Assembly (NCBI RefSeq): GCF_003065605.1
Contig: NZ_CP026952.1
Coordinates: forward strand, 2,170,001-2,234,000
Reading direction: 5' to 3'
DNA from: Aeromicrobium chenweiae
Lineage (GTDB): Bacteria > Actinomycetota > Actinomycetes > Propionibacteriales > Nocardioidaceae
Length of the DNA: 64,000 nt
Below, piece after piece: positions 7,389-15,502 of the stretch. The notes under the pieces are model-generated. The model made no database searches, had not been told where the DNA came from, and saw nothing but the letters and a program-made list of their open reading frames with translations. Numbering within the stretch: the first letter of the stretch is position 1; the number at the start of each line of letters is the position of its first letter. Position numbers and translations under genes: made by a program.

Positions 7389-8255
7389 ATGCGCACAACC
7401 CGTCAATCCCTTGCTTTCGCCGCCGCAGGAGCCGTCGCCATCGGGGCCATCGTGGCCGGCATCAACACGGCGAACGCCAGCACCACGGACACCGCGACGA
7501 ACCGCGTCGTCAAGGAAGTCAAGACCAAGCCCACGTCCGCCAAGAAGCCCACCATCGTCCTGGTGCACGGTGCCTTCGCAGACGGATCGGGCTGGAACGG
7601 CACCATCGAGCGCCTGCGGAAGGACAACTATCCGGTGATCGCCTTCGCCAACCCCCTGCAGGGACCCACCTACGACGTCGCGACGCTCAAGAGCTTCCTG
7701 AAGACGATCGACGGACCGGTCATCCTGGTCGGCCACTCCTACGGCGGAGCCCTCATCAGCGGCGCTGGCGCGGGCAACTCCCACGTGAAGGGACTCGTCT
7801 ACGTCACCGCCTACGCCCCCGACAAGGGCGAGAGCGTCGGCGAGGTGAACTTGCACCCCGTCGCGCACCCGAACCCCGAGCTGCCGCTGGTGAAGGTGCC
7901 GTTCAAGAACTCGGCCGGCCAGGACGACGCGCTGCTCTACATCGAGCCCGCGAAGTTCCCCGCCTTCTTCGCCGCCGACGTCAGGTCCACGCTTGCCAAG
8001 AACATGGCCGCGTCCCAGCGTCCGGTCGCCAACAGCGGCTTCGACCAGCCCATCCAGGCCGCAGCATGGCGCTCCATCCCGTCCTGGTACCTGGTGGCCA
8101 AGCAGGACAAGGCCCTCAACCCCGAGCTCCAGCGTTACATGGCCAAGCGGGCCCACGCCCACACCGTCGAGTCCAACGGATCGCACGCGGTCATGGTGAG
8201 CCGCCCCGGCACTGTCACCAAGCTCATCGAGGCCGCTGACCGCGGCACCCGCTGA
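7389..8255 (+). CDS. Alpha/beta hydrolase, exported
   Basis: The 288-residue protein begins with a Sec-type signal peptide (MRTTRQSLAFAAAGAVAIGA, cleavage probably after NANA at about residue 34) and a Lys/Thr-rich linker. The hydrolase core is TIVLVHGAFADGSGW, nucleophile elbow VGHSYGG, and NGSHAVMVSRPG with the catalytic His. It is clearly paralogous to the cytosolic enzyme at 4503, suggesting one activity inside and one outside the cell. GAGGAG lies six bases before the ATG. An 80-bp gap with a small GGCCC/GGGCC hairpin (7335-7347) separates it from the flavoprotein gene. Confidence 0.86.
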   Translation: MRTTRQSLAFAAAGAVAIGAIVAGINTANASTTDTATNRVVKEVKTKPTSAKKPTIVLVHGAFADGSGWNGTIERLRKDNYPVIAFANPLQGPTYDVATLKSFLKTIDGPVILVGHSYGGALISGAGAGNSHVKGLVYVTAYAPDKGESVGEVNLHPVAHPNPELPLVKVPFKNSAGQDDALLYIEPAKFPAFFAADVRSTLAKNMAASQRPVANSGFDQPIQAAAWRSIPSWYLVAKQDKALNPELQRYMAKRAHAHTVESNGSHAVMVSRPGTVTKLIEAADRGTR

Positions 8256-8369
8256 GCGCGCCGAGGGCCGTCACGAAAGACGCAGACCACCATGACCCGG
8301 CACCGCCGCAACAAGCCGATGCCGAATTCCTAGTGCGGCGACGTTCGCCTTTCAACGAGAAGGATCCTC

Positions 8370-8762
8370 ATGAACGACAACGACCTACGGGACTGGTACA
8401 TGCGCTACGCGACGGCCCTCAACGACCACGCGCTCGACGATTTGACGGAGTTCATCAACGACACAGTCCTGCTGAGCGGCTACGCCGGCACCCGAGACGA
8501 CGTCGTCTCAGCGCTCAAGGGAGTCGTCGCTGCCGTCCCGGACATCCACTGGGAGCTGGACGAGCTGCTCATTGACCACGACAGGCTGGCCGTGCGCGCG
8601 ATCAACACCGGCACCCCGACCACGGAGTGGCTCGGCGTCCGACCCTCGGGCGCCTCGTTCAGGATCGTGGAGTACGCCATCTACCAAGTCCAGGACGGCC
8701 GATTCGTGCAGATGACGAACCTGCACGACTCAGCTGAGATGCGGCGACAGCTGACGCCCTGA
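8370..8762 (+). CDS. SnoaL-like (NTF2-fold) protein
   Basis: The 130-residue protein resembles SnoaL-type ester cyclases and related NTF2-fold proteins: an N-terminal helical region ([20 protein letters not shown]), [13 protein letters not shown], then [23 protein letters not shown], and the late [20 protein letters not shown] typical of the conical beta-sheet pocket. Such proteins bind small hydrophobic ligands or catalyse ring closure or isomerisation. AAGGAT precedes the ATG. Its position between two esterase genes hints at a shared small-molecule pathway, but the ligand cannot be inferred. Confidence 0.7.
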   Translation: MNDNDLRDWYMRYATALNDHALDDLTEFINDTVLLSGYAGTRDDVVSALKGVVAAVPDIHWELDELLIDHDRLAVRAINTGTPTTEWLGVRPSGASFRIVEYAIYQVQDGRFVQMTNLHDSAEMRRQLTP

Positions 8763-8836
8763 GGCCGCCCGATGATCTCGTCGCGGCGCTCGCTCACATG
8801 GTGCGTTCCGCTACGTACTGCACCAACAACGGGACC

Positions 8837-8852
8837 TTGACACGGGTGTCAA
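8837..8852. promoter_or_regulatory. Palindromic operator-like site overlapping a -35 element
   Basis: TTGACAC and GTGTCAA form perfect 7-bp arms around GG. The left arm contains a consensus -35 (TTGACA); a weak -10-like stretch (GTCTAT) lies about 17-18 bp downstream, before the ATG at 8910. A repressor bound here would block the promoter. The regulator is not identified. Confidence 0.5.
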
Positions 8853-8909
8853 TGTCCACCGTCTATCGAGCAGCCACACGTGCTGCGACGAGATGAGGAG
8901 AAGAAGACG

Positions 8910-9797
8910 ATGCGCACAACCATTGACGTCGACGGCCGACCCAGGACGTACACGGTGATCGCAAACCGCGACTCGTCCCAGCCGCGAGATCTGGTGCTGG
9001 TCTTCCACGGATCCAGGCAGGACGCAGAGGCCCACCGGAAGTTCACCGGACACTCCTTCGACGCGCTCGCCGAGAACGGCGAAGCGGTGGTCGCCTACCT
9101 CGACGGGCACAAGGGCAACTGGAACGACGCGCGCAAGGAGAGCTACTTCCCCGCACGCATCGAGGACGTGGACGATGTCGGGTTCACCCGTGCTGTCATC
9201 CGACAGCTCACTGCCACCCATCGCATTGCCCCCGACCACGTCTTCGCCGTCGGGTACTCGAACGGAGGCCAGATGGTCCTTCGACTGGTGCACGAGATCC
9301 CGGACCTGCTCGCGGGGGCTGCAGTGCTCAGCGCCCCGATGCCTGCGCCCGACAATCTTCTGCTGCCCCCCGCAACGCCCAAGTACACGCCGCTTCCGGT
9401 GCTGTTGATGCACGGAACCCAGGACCGCGTGGTCCCGTACCGAGGCGGTGCCATGGCCGCATGGGCGCGACGTCTTTTCAAGGTCGGAGGCTCGACGCTC
9501 TCGGCGCCCGAGACCGCCCAGTACTTCGCGCGACGCAACGGCATCTCGAGCGCCTCGCAGGTCAGCCGACTACCGCGCCGCAACGGTGCGTCTGGCAAGA
9601 CGTGGGTCGAGCAGACGGACTACCGCGAAGCCGGGCACCCTCCCGTACGCCTCCTCACCGTCCATGGCGCCGGTCACACCATCCCGGGACCGCGCAGGGC
9701 GCCGTTCATCCTCGGCAGGACCAACCAGGACATCTCCGCCGCCACCGTGATCGCCGAGTTCTTCGGCATCACCGTCCCGGCCCGATCGCGGCCGTGA
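8910..9797 (+). CDS. LpqC/PHB-depolymerase-like esterase
   Basis: The 295-residue protein belongs to the carbohydrate-esterase-1/polyhydroxybutyrate-depolymerase-like family. It shows LVLVFHGSRQDAEAHR (oxyanion), VVAYLDGHKGNWND, the nucleophile elbow VGYSNGG near residue 115, LPVLLMHGTQDRVVPYRGG with the catalytic Asp, and TVHGAGHTIPGP with the His. No signal peptide is visible, unlike the mycobacterial lipoprotein LpqC, so the enzyme is probably cytosolic. GAGGAGAAG precedes the ATG. Expression probably depends on the palindrome-bearing promoter at 8837. The gene is convergent with the LAL regulator. Confidence 0.8.
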   Translation: MRTTIDVDGRPRTYTVIANRDSSQPRDLVLVFHGSRQDAEAHRKFTGHSFDALAENGEAVVAYLDGHKGNWNDARKESYFPARIEDVDDVGFTRAVIRQLTATHRIAPDHVFAVGYSNGGQMVLRLVHEIPDLLAGAAVLSAPMPAPDNLLLPPATPKYTPLPVLLMHGTQDRVVPYRGGAMAAWARRLFKVGGSTLSAPETAQYFARRNGISSASQVSRLPRRNGASGKTWVEQTDYREAGHPPVRLLTVHGAGHTIPGPRRAPFILGRTNQDISAATVIAEFFGITVPARSRP

Positions 9798-9827
9798 GCG
9801 GACGCCGTACGCAGCCCAGCCGCATGC

Positions 9828-12551
9828 CTAGGACTCGTGGCTCGACAAGACGTCGGCAAGCTGGGCACGGGAGCTGATTCCCAGCTTGGTGAACACCTTG
9901 CTCAGGTGATACTGAACCGTCCTGGGGCTGATGAACAGGCGGGCTCCGACCTCACCGTTGGTCAGACCTTCACTGGCCAGTCGGGCGACCTGGGCCTCCT
10001 GCGCCGTGAGCTGCGGGCCGGACGGGGCTGTGGTGCGCTTCGTCACCGTCTCTCCCGTGGCCAGCAGCTCGGTCCGCGCACGCGCGGCGAACCCTGCCAT
10101 CCCCATCAGCTCGAACATGTCGTGCGCGATGCGTAGCTGGGCACGCGCGTCGATGCGGCGACGCTCCCTACGCAGCCACTCCCCGTACAACAGGTGGGCG
10201 CGCGCCAGATCGGCACGCATCCGCGTGCGGCCCAGCCGTTCGATCGCCTTGAGGTAGAGGCGCTCGGCCTGAGGCCCCTCGCTCAGCAGCGCGCGCGACC
10301 GCGATTCGATGCCCAGTGCCCAGTCCGTGCCGCTCGCGCTGGTCTCCTCCTGCAGACGTGCGAACATCTCGGCTGCCGTACTCGTCTCGCCGGCCCGCAC
10401 AGCGGCCTCCACGAGCTCGACCTCCGCCCGCTTCGACGACGAGGACAGGTCGGCCTGGGCAGCCGCGCGCTCGGCCAGCGGGAGCGCGGCCGCGTAGTCG
10501 CCGGAGCCGTTGTTCAGCAATGCCTCGCAGAACTCGGCGGTGCTCAGCCAGATGCCTTCGCCACGCAGCATGATGTCAGCAGTCGTGGATTCGATGATCG
10601 CCCGGACCTCAGCCTGATCCCCGCTGAACGCCGCGAGGACCAGCCCAGGTTCGGGCCCGAGCGCGAGACCCGTTGCCTCGGTGACTGTCTTCAGCTCGTC
10701 AAGGAGGACTCCTGCCGCGGTCAGCTCCCCAGAGAAGACGAGCATCATCGAGCGGGAGATGAGCGCCAGCGGCAGCTCGGCCAGCGCGCCCGCCCGGCGG
10801 GCGAGCTCGACGTGGCGCGCCGACAGCACATCCCAGCTCTCGCCATCCCAGATGGGGAGCGCGGCCATACCGGCCAACCAGAGCAGATTCCGCTCGTGCT
10901 CCGGCACGTCGCCGCGTGCGGCCGCGACGGCACGACGCAGGATCGGGAGTGCCGGCACGATTCCCTCGGTGCAGTACGTCGAGAAGCCCTTGAGGAGCAG
11001 GTCGGTGAGGGTCGGATCGGCAGGGTACGACAGGTTCCGCGCAGCCTCAGCCACCTCCATGACCCCGCCCATTGAGAGTCGGCCGGCGGATATCGCCGCT
11101 TGGAGCGCGTGCAGGTGTGTCGCGCGAGACAGGGCAGGGTCGATGGGCGCGAGCCGCCGGGCCGCCTTGAGCAGCAAGGGCGGGGCGTCGCTGCCTCGGC
11201 CCACCACGTACGCGAGGCGGGCCCGGAGGAGCTCCGCGCGGGCTGCCTGGTGGTCTGTGTTCGCGCTCTGCTCGACGACGTCCAGCAGATCAGCCGCGGC
11301 CTCGTACGCCCCCGCTTCCACCTTGGCGCCGGCTGCGGCCAGGGCCCGGTCAACCCGGAGGTTCGGATCGAGCGTCAACATGGTCGCGTATTCGAGGAAC
11401 GCCGCTGCGGCTGCCAGGCCGCCCCGCGCCCGAGCCCGGTCGGCGCAGCGCTCCAGCTCAGCGGCGACAGACTCGTCGGGGCCCCGCGCCGCCTGGGCCC
11501 GATGCCACGCACGTCGGTCGGGGTCACGCTCCGCATCGGTCACGTCCGCCAATGCCTGGTGCACCATCTGCAGCTCCTGCAGCGGCGCGGACCGGTAGGT
11601 CGCCGACCGCACGAGGCAGTGTCGAAATCGCACTTGGACGCCGAACTCGGCCAACCCGTCGGCAACGGCAGGTGCGGCAGCCTTGATGTCGATGCCGAGC
11701 AGGGCGCCGGCGCGCCACGTGATCGTCGGGTCGCCGGTCGGCTCGGCCGCGGCGATCAGCAACAGCCTTCTGGTGTCGTGGGGCAAGGCTTCCACCCGGC
11801 GCAGGAAGCTCTCCTCGATGCGTGCTGAGAGACCCGCAGGGCTGTGCATCCCGAAGCCCCCGGCCAGCTCATGACCCATCAGATCGTGGGGGAGCTCGAT
11901 CAGCGCCAGCGGGTTGCCACGGGTCTCGGCGATGATCCGCTGACGAACCCGCTCATCCAGCGGTCCGGTCCAGACGGTGTCCAGCAACGCCGCGGCAGCG
12001 GCACGGCCCAGGCCCTCGACCTCCATCGTCGGCAGATTGGCGATCTGCGGATCATCGGTGCGCGTTGCCATGAAGATGGCGGTCGACTCGGCGGCCAGTC
12101 GTCGGGCCACGAACGAGAGCACCCGCACGGACGCCCGATCGAGCCACTGGAGGTCGTCGATCACACAGATCAGCGGCTGCCCTTCGGCGGCATGGGACAT
12201 CAGGCTCAGGACGGCCAGTCCGATCAGCATCTGGTCCGGCACCGGGCCGGCGCTCAGGCCGAAGGCGGTGCTGAGGGCGTCACGCTGCGGGTCCGGCAGC
12301 TGGTCGAGCCGGTCCAGGATCGGCGTGCACAAGTGCTGCAACCCGGCATAGGCCAGCTCCTTCTCGGACTCGAAGCCGGCGACACGGACCACACGGCAAC
12401 CCGCAGCCTGCCGGACGGCGTACTCCATCAGTGCTGACTTGCCCACACCGGTATAACCACGGAGCACCAGCGCGCGACCCGCCCCGGAGCGTACCGCGTG
12501 CAGGACCTCGTCCAGCTGGCGGCACTCAGCGCGGCGACCGATGAGCTCCAT
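9828..12551 (-). CDS. LuxR family ATP-binding regulator (LAL type)
   Basis: This 907-residue regulator has an N-terminal AAA-type ATPase (Walker A GYTGVGKS at 32-39, Walker B LICVIDDLQWLD near 125-136). A long alpha-helical, TPR-like middle follows. The C-terminal LuxR helix-turn-helix reads LTAQEAQVARLASEGLTNGE followed by ISPRTVQYHLSKVFTKLGI. LAL proteins such as MalT couple ATP and ligand binding to transcription activation. The start at MELIGRR is chosen because homology begins there, although the ribosome-binding site is weak; residues further upstream would read through the adjacent tRNA region. It is the only large regulator in the hydrolase region and a candidate activator of it. Confidence 0.86.
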   Translation of the reverse strand: MELIGRRAECRQLDEVLHAVRSGAGRALVLRGYTGVGKSALMEYAVRQAAGCRVVRVAGFESEKELAYAGLQHLCTPILDRLDQLPDPQRDALSTAFGLSAGPVPDQMLIGLAVLSLMSHAAEGQPLICVIDDLQWLDRASVRVLSFVARRLAAESTAIFMATRTDDPQIANLPTMEVEGLGRAAAAALLDTVWTGPLDERVRQRIIAETRGNPLALIELPHDLMGHELAGGFGMHSPAGLSARIEESFLRRVEALPHDTRRLLLIAAAEPTGDPTITWRAGALLGIDIKAAAPAVADGLAEFGVQVRFRHCLVRSATYRSAPLQELQMVHQALADVTDAERDPDRRAWHRAQAARGPDESVAAELERCADRARARGGLAAAAAFLEYATMLTLDPNLRVDRALAAAGAKVEAGAYEAAADLLDVVEQSANTDHQAARAELLRARLAYVVGRGSDAPPLLLKAARRLAPIDPALSRATHLHALQAAISAGRLSMGGVMEVAEAARNLSYPADPTLTDLLLKGFSTYCTEGIVPALPILRRAVAAARGDVPEHERNLLWLAGMAALPIWDGESWDVLSARHVELARRAGALAELPLALISRSMMLVFSGELTAAGVLLDELKTVTEATGLALGPEPGLVLAAFSGDQAEVRAIIESTTADIMLRGEGIWLSTAEFCEALLNNGSGDYAAALPLAERAAAQADLSSSSKRAEVELVEAAVRAGETSTAAEMFARLQEETSASGTDWALGIESRSRALLSEGPQAERLYLKAIERLGRTRMRADLARAHLLYGEWLRRERRRIDARAQLRIAHDMFELMGMAGFAARARTELLATGETVTKRTTAPSGPQLTAQEAQVARLASEGLTNGEVGARLFISPRTVQYHLSKVFTKLGISSRAQLADVLSSHES

Positions 12552-12594
12552 TGATGACAGATGGTCGCACACCTCGCGCCGCGCCACGCCGGTT

Positions 12595-12631
12595 CCGGGC
12601 CAATTCATCCTGCAACGCCGGGCCAATCCAT
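12595..12631. promoter_or_regulatory. Tandem 14-bp direct repeats upstream of LAL regulator
   Basis: CCGGGCCAATTCAT (12595-12608) and CCGGGCCAATCCAT (12618-12631) differ at one base and are 23 bp apart, about two helical turns. They lie 45-80 bp upstream of the regulator start. They share ATTGGCC with the palindrome at 2549. An autoregulatory or activator site is plausible. Confidence 0.4.
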
Positions 12632-12745
12632 GGCCACCTGCAGCCTGGCCGAAGCGACGCCGGTGTGCGTGATCGCATCGCGGCCGAACCAGCCGGACAC
12701 AGATGTCCGACGACCTTCCGCCCCTGCGCCGTCGCCAGAACCAGA

Positions 12746-12770
12746 AAAACCCTCCGCTTGGGAGGGTTTT
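12746..12770 (-). terminator. Intrinsic terminator after tRNA-Val(CAC)
   Basis: AAAACCCTCC and GGAGGGTTTT form a 10-bp stem with a 5-base loop and T-runs on both sides. It lies six bases beyond the 3' end of the minus-strand tRNA-Val and can work in both directions. Confidence 0.8.
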
Positions 12771-12775
12771 CACGG

Positions 12776-12847
12776 TGGGCGATACTGGGTTCGAACCAGT
12801 GACCTCTTCGGTGTGAACGAAGCGCGCTACCACTGCGCCAATCGCCC
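12776..12847 (-). tRNA. tRNA-Val (anticodon CAC)
   Basis: On the minus strand the acceptor stem GGGCGAT pairs with ATCGCCC, the anticodon stem CTTCG/CGAAG encloses loop TTCACAC with anticodon CAC, and the T-arm is CTGGTTCGAACCCAG. CCA is not encoded. It reads GUG codons. It marks the right edge of the hydrolase-rich accessory region. Confidence 0.93.
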
Positions 12848-12877
12848 GTTGGGTGCGTCGGAAACTCTAACCTATCG

Positions 12878-12905
12878 CCCCTCGGGGTTCGAACCCGGTG
12901 ACCTA
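12878..12905 (-). other. tRNA-like T-arm fragment
   Basis: The plus-strand text GGGTTCGAACC followed by TGACCT matches the T-arm and variable loop of the neighbouring tRNA-Val (12786-12806), but no acceptor or anticodon arm can be drawn and the T-stem has a mismatch. It ends at the stop codon of the next gene. It could be a remnant of a duplicated tRNA end or chance. Confidence 0.3.
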
Positions 12906-13736
12906 CGGGTCGATCCCGCGCGCCGCCTCGCGCGCCCAGATCGCCTGCGCCCGCTGGGTGATCGGCCCCGGCGCGGGCAGCTCACGGTCGTCGACCTTGG
13001 AGATCGCCTGCACGTTGCGGGTCGTCCCGACGAGGATCACCTCGTCCGCGGTCTGCAGCACCTCGATGGGTGCGTCCTGCTCCACGACGTCGATCTCGTC
13101 GGCGCACCACTGCAGCACCAGGGCGCGGGTCACCCCCGCGAGCGGCCCGGCGGCCAGCGTCGGTGTGATGAGTCTCTCCCCCACGACGTAGAAGATGTTC
13201 GAGCCGGTCCCCTCGCAGAGCTGGCCCTGCGTGTTCGCCATGACCGCCTCGGAGGCGCCCCGGGCGAGCGCGTGCTCGACCATGAGCGCGTTCTCGGCGT
13301 ACGACGTGGTCTTCAGCCCCGAGACGGCGCCGCGCTCGTTCCGCGGCCACGGCACCGTCGCGATGCTGGAGACGGCCGGAGGGCGGCTGCACGGCTCGGA
13401 GATGACCACGTAGGTCAGGCCCGCGTCGCCCCGGGGCGAGCCGAGCGGACCGGGCCCTGACGTGACCGTCACCCGGATGCGCCCGAAGTCGATGTCCTCG
13501 CCGTCCATCGTGGCCGCGATGCCCTCGCGGATCGCGCCCACGTCCGGCGTACCGATGCCGAGTCCTTCCGCGGACCTGACGAGGCGGTCGAGGTGGCGCG
13601 TCAGAGCGAACGGCTGGTTGCCGCTGATCTGCACCGTCTCGAAGACTCCGTCGCCGACGACCACACCATGATCGAGCGGGCTGATCACTGGGGCGTCAGG
13701 GGTTTTCAGCAGCTGACCGTTGAACCATGTCCTCAT
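12903..13736 (-). CDS. pabC: Class IV aminotransferase, aminodeoxychorismate lyase-like
   Basis: The 277-residue protein is a fold-type IV PLP enzyme: start MRTWFNGQLL, SPLDHGVVVGDGVFETVQ, the PLP lysine in GLKTTSYAENALMVEHA (about residue 143), LCEGTGSNIFYVVGERLITP and GVTRALVLQW. This pattern matches 4-amino-4-deoxychorismate lyase, which releases pyruvate to form p-aminobenzoate for folate. A branched-chain or D-amino-acid aminotransferase is the alternative; sequence alone does not fully separate them. The stop lies 55 bp from tRNA-Val. The start is about 85 bp from the divergent tRNA-Gly. Confidence 0.75.
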   Translation of the reverse strand: MRTWFNGQLLKTPDAPVISPLDHGVVVGDGVFETVQISGNQPFALTRHLDRLVRSAEGLGIGTPDVGAIREGIAATMDGEDIDFGRIRVTVTSGPGPLGSPRGDAGLTYVVISEPCSRPPAVSSIATVPWPRNERGAVSGLKTTSYAENALMVEHALARGASEAVMANTQGQLCEGTGSNIFYVVGERLITPTLAAGPLAGVTRALVLQWCADEIDVVEQDAPIEVLQTADEVILVGTTRNVQAISKVDDRELPAPGPITQRAQAIWAREAARGIDP

Positions 13737-13821
13737 GACCCGAGGCTACTGGGACCCCGGTTTGAGGTCTGCGGGAGGCATCGGCTAATGTTTCATCTCG
13801 GCCTCCGGTGCGAGGCCAAGT

Positions 13822-13893
13822 GCGGACATAGCTCAGTGGTAGAGCATCACCTTGCCAAGGTGAGGGTCGCGAGTTCGAATCTCGTTGTCCGCT
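13822..13893 (+). tRNA. tRNA-Gly (anticodon GCC)
   Basis: Acceptor GCGGACA pairs with TGTCCGC, anticodon stem TCACC/GGTGA encloses TTGCCAA with anticodon GCC, and the T-arm contains GAGTTCGAATCTC. First of three tandem tRNAs on the plus strand. Confidence 0.95.
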
Positions 13894-13920
13894 CGGAGAG
13901 GGTCTCCATACCCATCCAGC

Positions 13921-13991
13921 GGTGGGTTGGCCGAGAGGCGAGGCAACGGACTGCAAATCCGTTTACACGGGTTCAAATCCCGTACCCACCT
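13921..13991 (+). tRNA. tRNA-Cys (anticodon GCA)
   Basis: Acceptor GGTGGGT pairs with ACCCACC, the anticodon loop CTGCAAA carries GCA within stem ACGGA/TCCGT, and the T-arm is CGGGTTCAAATCCCG. It is 27 bp downstream of tRNA-Gly and probably co-transcribed. Confidence 0.95.
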
Positions 13992-14023
13992 CGAACGTCA
14001 CAACTGAACAGCTTCACCCCATT

Positions 14024-14095
14024 GGGCGATTGGCGCAGCGGTAGCGCGCTTCCCTGACACGGAAGAGGTCACTGGTTCAAACCCAGTATCGCCCA
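14024..14095 (+). tRNA. tRNA-Val (anticodon GAC)
   Basis: Acceptor GGGCGAT pairs with ATCGCCC and the anticodon loop CTGACAC carries GAC. Its acceptor, D-arm and T-arm are nearly identical to the tRNA-Val(CAC) at 12776, so the two are recent duplicates or concerted partners on opposite strands. Confidence 0.95.
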
Positions 14096-14100
14096 CACTG

Positions 14101-14130
14101 AGAAAACCCCCGGGAGACCGGGGGTTTTCT
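14101..14130 (+). terminator. Intrinsic terminator of the tRNA cluster
   Basis: A 13-bp stem (AGAAAACCCCCGG with CCGGGGGTTTTCT) with a GAGA tetraloop follows tRNA-Val(GAC) by five bases and ends in TTTTCT. Confidence 0.85.
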
Positions 14131-14230
14131 GCGTTCTGGGGCGGACAGCCATGGGGCGTTTCGGGTCGATCACCCCCACAGCTACCCCCGCAACCGTCAG
14201 GCCATCGCGGGCCTGGTCACGCCTCACTTC

Positions 14231-15166
14231 TCAGCGTGGGGCCTCGAGCACCAGCCGGGTCTCGGTGACCAGGTAACCGGCTCGGTCGAATGCCGCCGCC
14301 ATCGGCAGGTTCGTGATGTCCGTCGTTGCGGTGATGAGATCGGCACCTGCATCGGCGTGGAACCGCGTCACCTCGCCAAGCAGGTCGTCAACGAGGCCCC
14401 GTCCACGGTGGCTCGGCAGCACGCCGAGGTAGCCCACGTTGCGGTGGTACGGCGTCGCTGACGGCACGATGAAGCCCACTGGCACACCGTCACCGCCGAG
14501 CGCCACCCGCCACCAGTCGCGATCCCCCGGACAGCCGGCATAGAACTCGAAGTCGTCGCGGGCCTGGGCGAGCTCGTCCATTGTCTCCAGCGCCCGACGG
14601 GTCTCCACGTCCAGACTGCCGCGAGCGGCCTCCCGGAACAGCTCCACGAACTCCTCGTCCGAGCCCGATCGGAACTCCAGCCGGGTGCTGGTCGCCTGCA
14701 CCCAGCTCTCCGGTGTCCAGAGATACTGCAGGCGCTCGAGCGAGCTGGTCGCCCCGACGTCTGCCATCGCCTCACACCGCCACGTCGCCGCATGGGTCGC
14801 CCGCTCGTTCTGACGCCAACCTCCGGGCAGCCGGACGGTGTACGGGGGCAGCACGGGCTTCCCTGACGCCGCGAAGTCAGCATGCCCGCCGCGCAGCATG
14901 TCGACCGCGGCCGACCTGGGGTCAGCACGCTCCGGCACAACGTCCAAGGCATCGAGAGCACTGGGCACGGAGTCTCCGCGGCCCCACCAGAGGGCGCGGC
15001 CCACAAGACGTCCGTCGTCCTCGAGCAACCACGACCACTCCGGCCGCATACGCCCGGCCTCGAAATCCTGACGCACCTGATCGCGGGGCGGACCCACGAC
15101 GCCCGCGTCATCAGGGAAGTTGACCAGGGCGTCCACATCGTCCGGTGTGGCTCGCCTGCACCTCAT
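14231..15166 (-). CDS. GNAT family N-acetyltransferase
   Basis: The 311-residue protein starts MRCRRATPDDVDALV, a typical GNAT opening. Its C-terminal half carries the acetyl-CoA-binding motif A: NVGYLGVLPSHRGRGLVDDL (V-x-P-x-x-R-G-x-G type), followed by motif B-like ITATTDITNLPMAAAFDRAG. The middle around residues 75-190 may be a second, degenerate GNAT-like or linker region. The acceptor substrate is unknown. The start was set by homology and leaves an 84-bp gap to the divergent small gene at 15251. Confidence 0.8.
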   Translation of the reverse strand: MRCRRATPDDVDALVNFPDDAGVVGPPRDQVRQDFEAGRMRPEWSWLLEDDGRLVGRALWWGRGDSVPSALDALDVVPERADPRSAAVDMLRGGHADFAASGKPVLPPYTVRLPGGWRQNERATHAATWRCEAMADVGATSSLERLQYLWTPESWVQATSTRLEFRSGSDEEFVELFREAARGSLDVETRRALETMDELAQARDDFEFYAGCPGDRDWWRVALGGDGVPVGFIVPSATPYHRNVGYLGVLPSHRGRGLVDDLLGEVTRFHADAGADLITATTDITNLPMAAAFDRAGYLVTETRLVLEAPR

Positions 15167-15250
15167 GATCCAACACCTACCACCCCGGCCGCAGGCAAGC
15201 AGCTCGCGGCCGGCGTGCGAAGCCGGTCCGCCGGCCGTACGGTCTGGACC

Positions 15251-15481
15251 ATGCGAACGACCGTGAAGACCACCGACGACGCCCCCACCGACCTGGCGCA
15301 GAGGATCGAGGCGGCCGACGAGTCCCTGCGGATCAGCTTCTCGGGCATGCCGCTCGACGAGGTCGTGCCCGAGGTCCGGCGCTCGCTGGACGAGCTCGAC
15401 CTCGACCTGTCCGACGAGACGGTGCGCGACTGGGCCCAGCACGTCTCGGACCGTGCGGACTACGTGCTCGAGATCCACTGA
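15251..15481 (+). CDS. Small acidic hypothetical protein
   Basis: The 76-residue product is rich in Asp and Glu (DLAQRIEAADESLRISFSGM, then DELDLDLSDETVRDWAQHVS) with predicted alpha-helices and no membrane segment or cysteine. I do not recognise a family. It is convergent with the YihY-family gene (21-bp gap) and divergent from the acetyltransferase. Confidence 0.55.
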   Translation: MRTTVKTTDDAPTDLAQRIEAADESLRISFSGMPLDEVVPEVRRSLDELDLDLSDETVRDWAQHVSDRADYVLEIH

Positions 15482-15502
15482 GCGGGTGCCCGGGGGTGCC
15501 GG

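Noticed and set aside
14131..14230. Possible integrase remnant downstream of tRNA-Val(GAC)
   Set aside because: No tyrosine-recombinase R-H-R-Y residues or continuous reading frame can be seen in the 100 bp.
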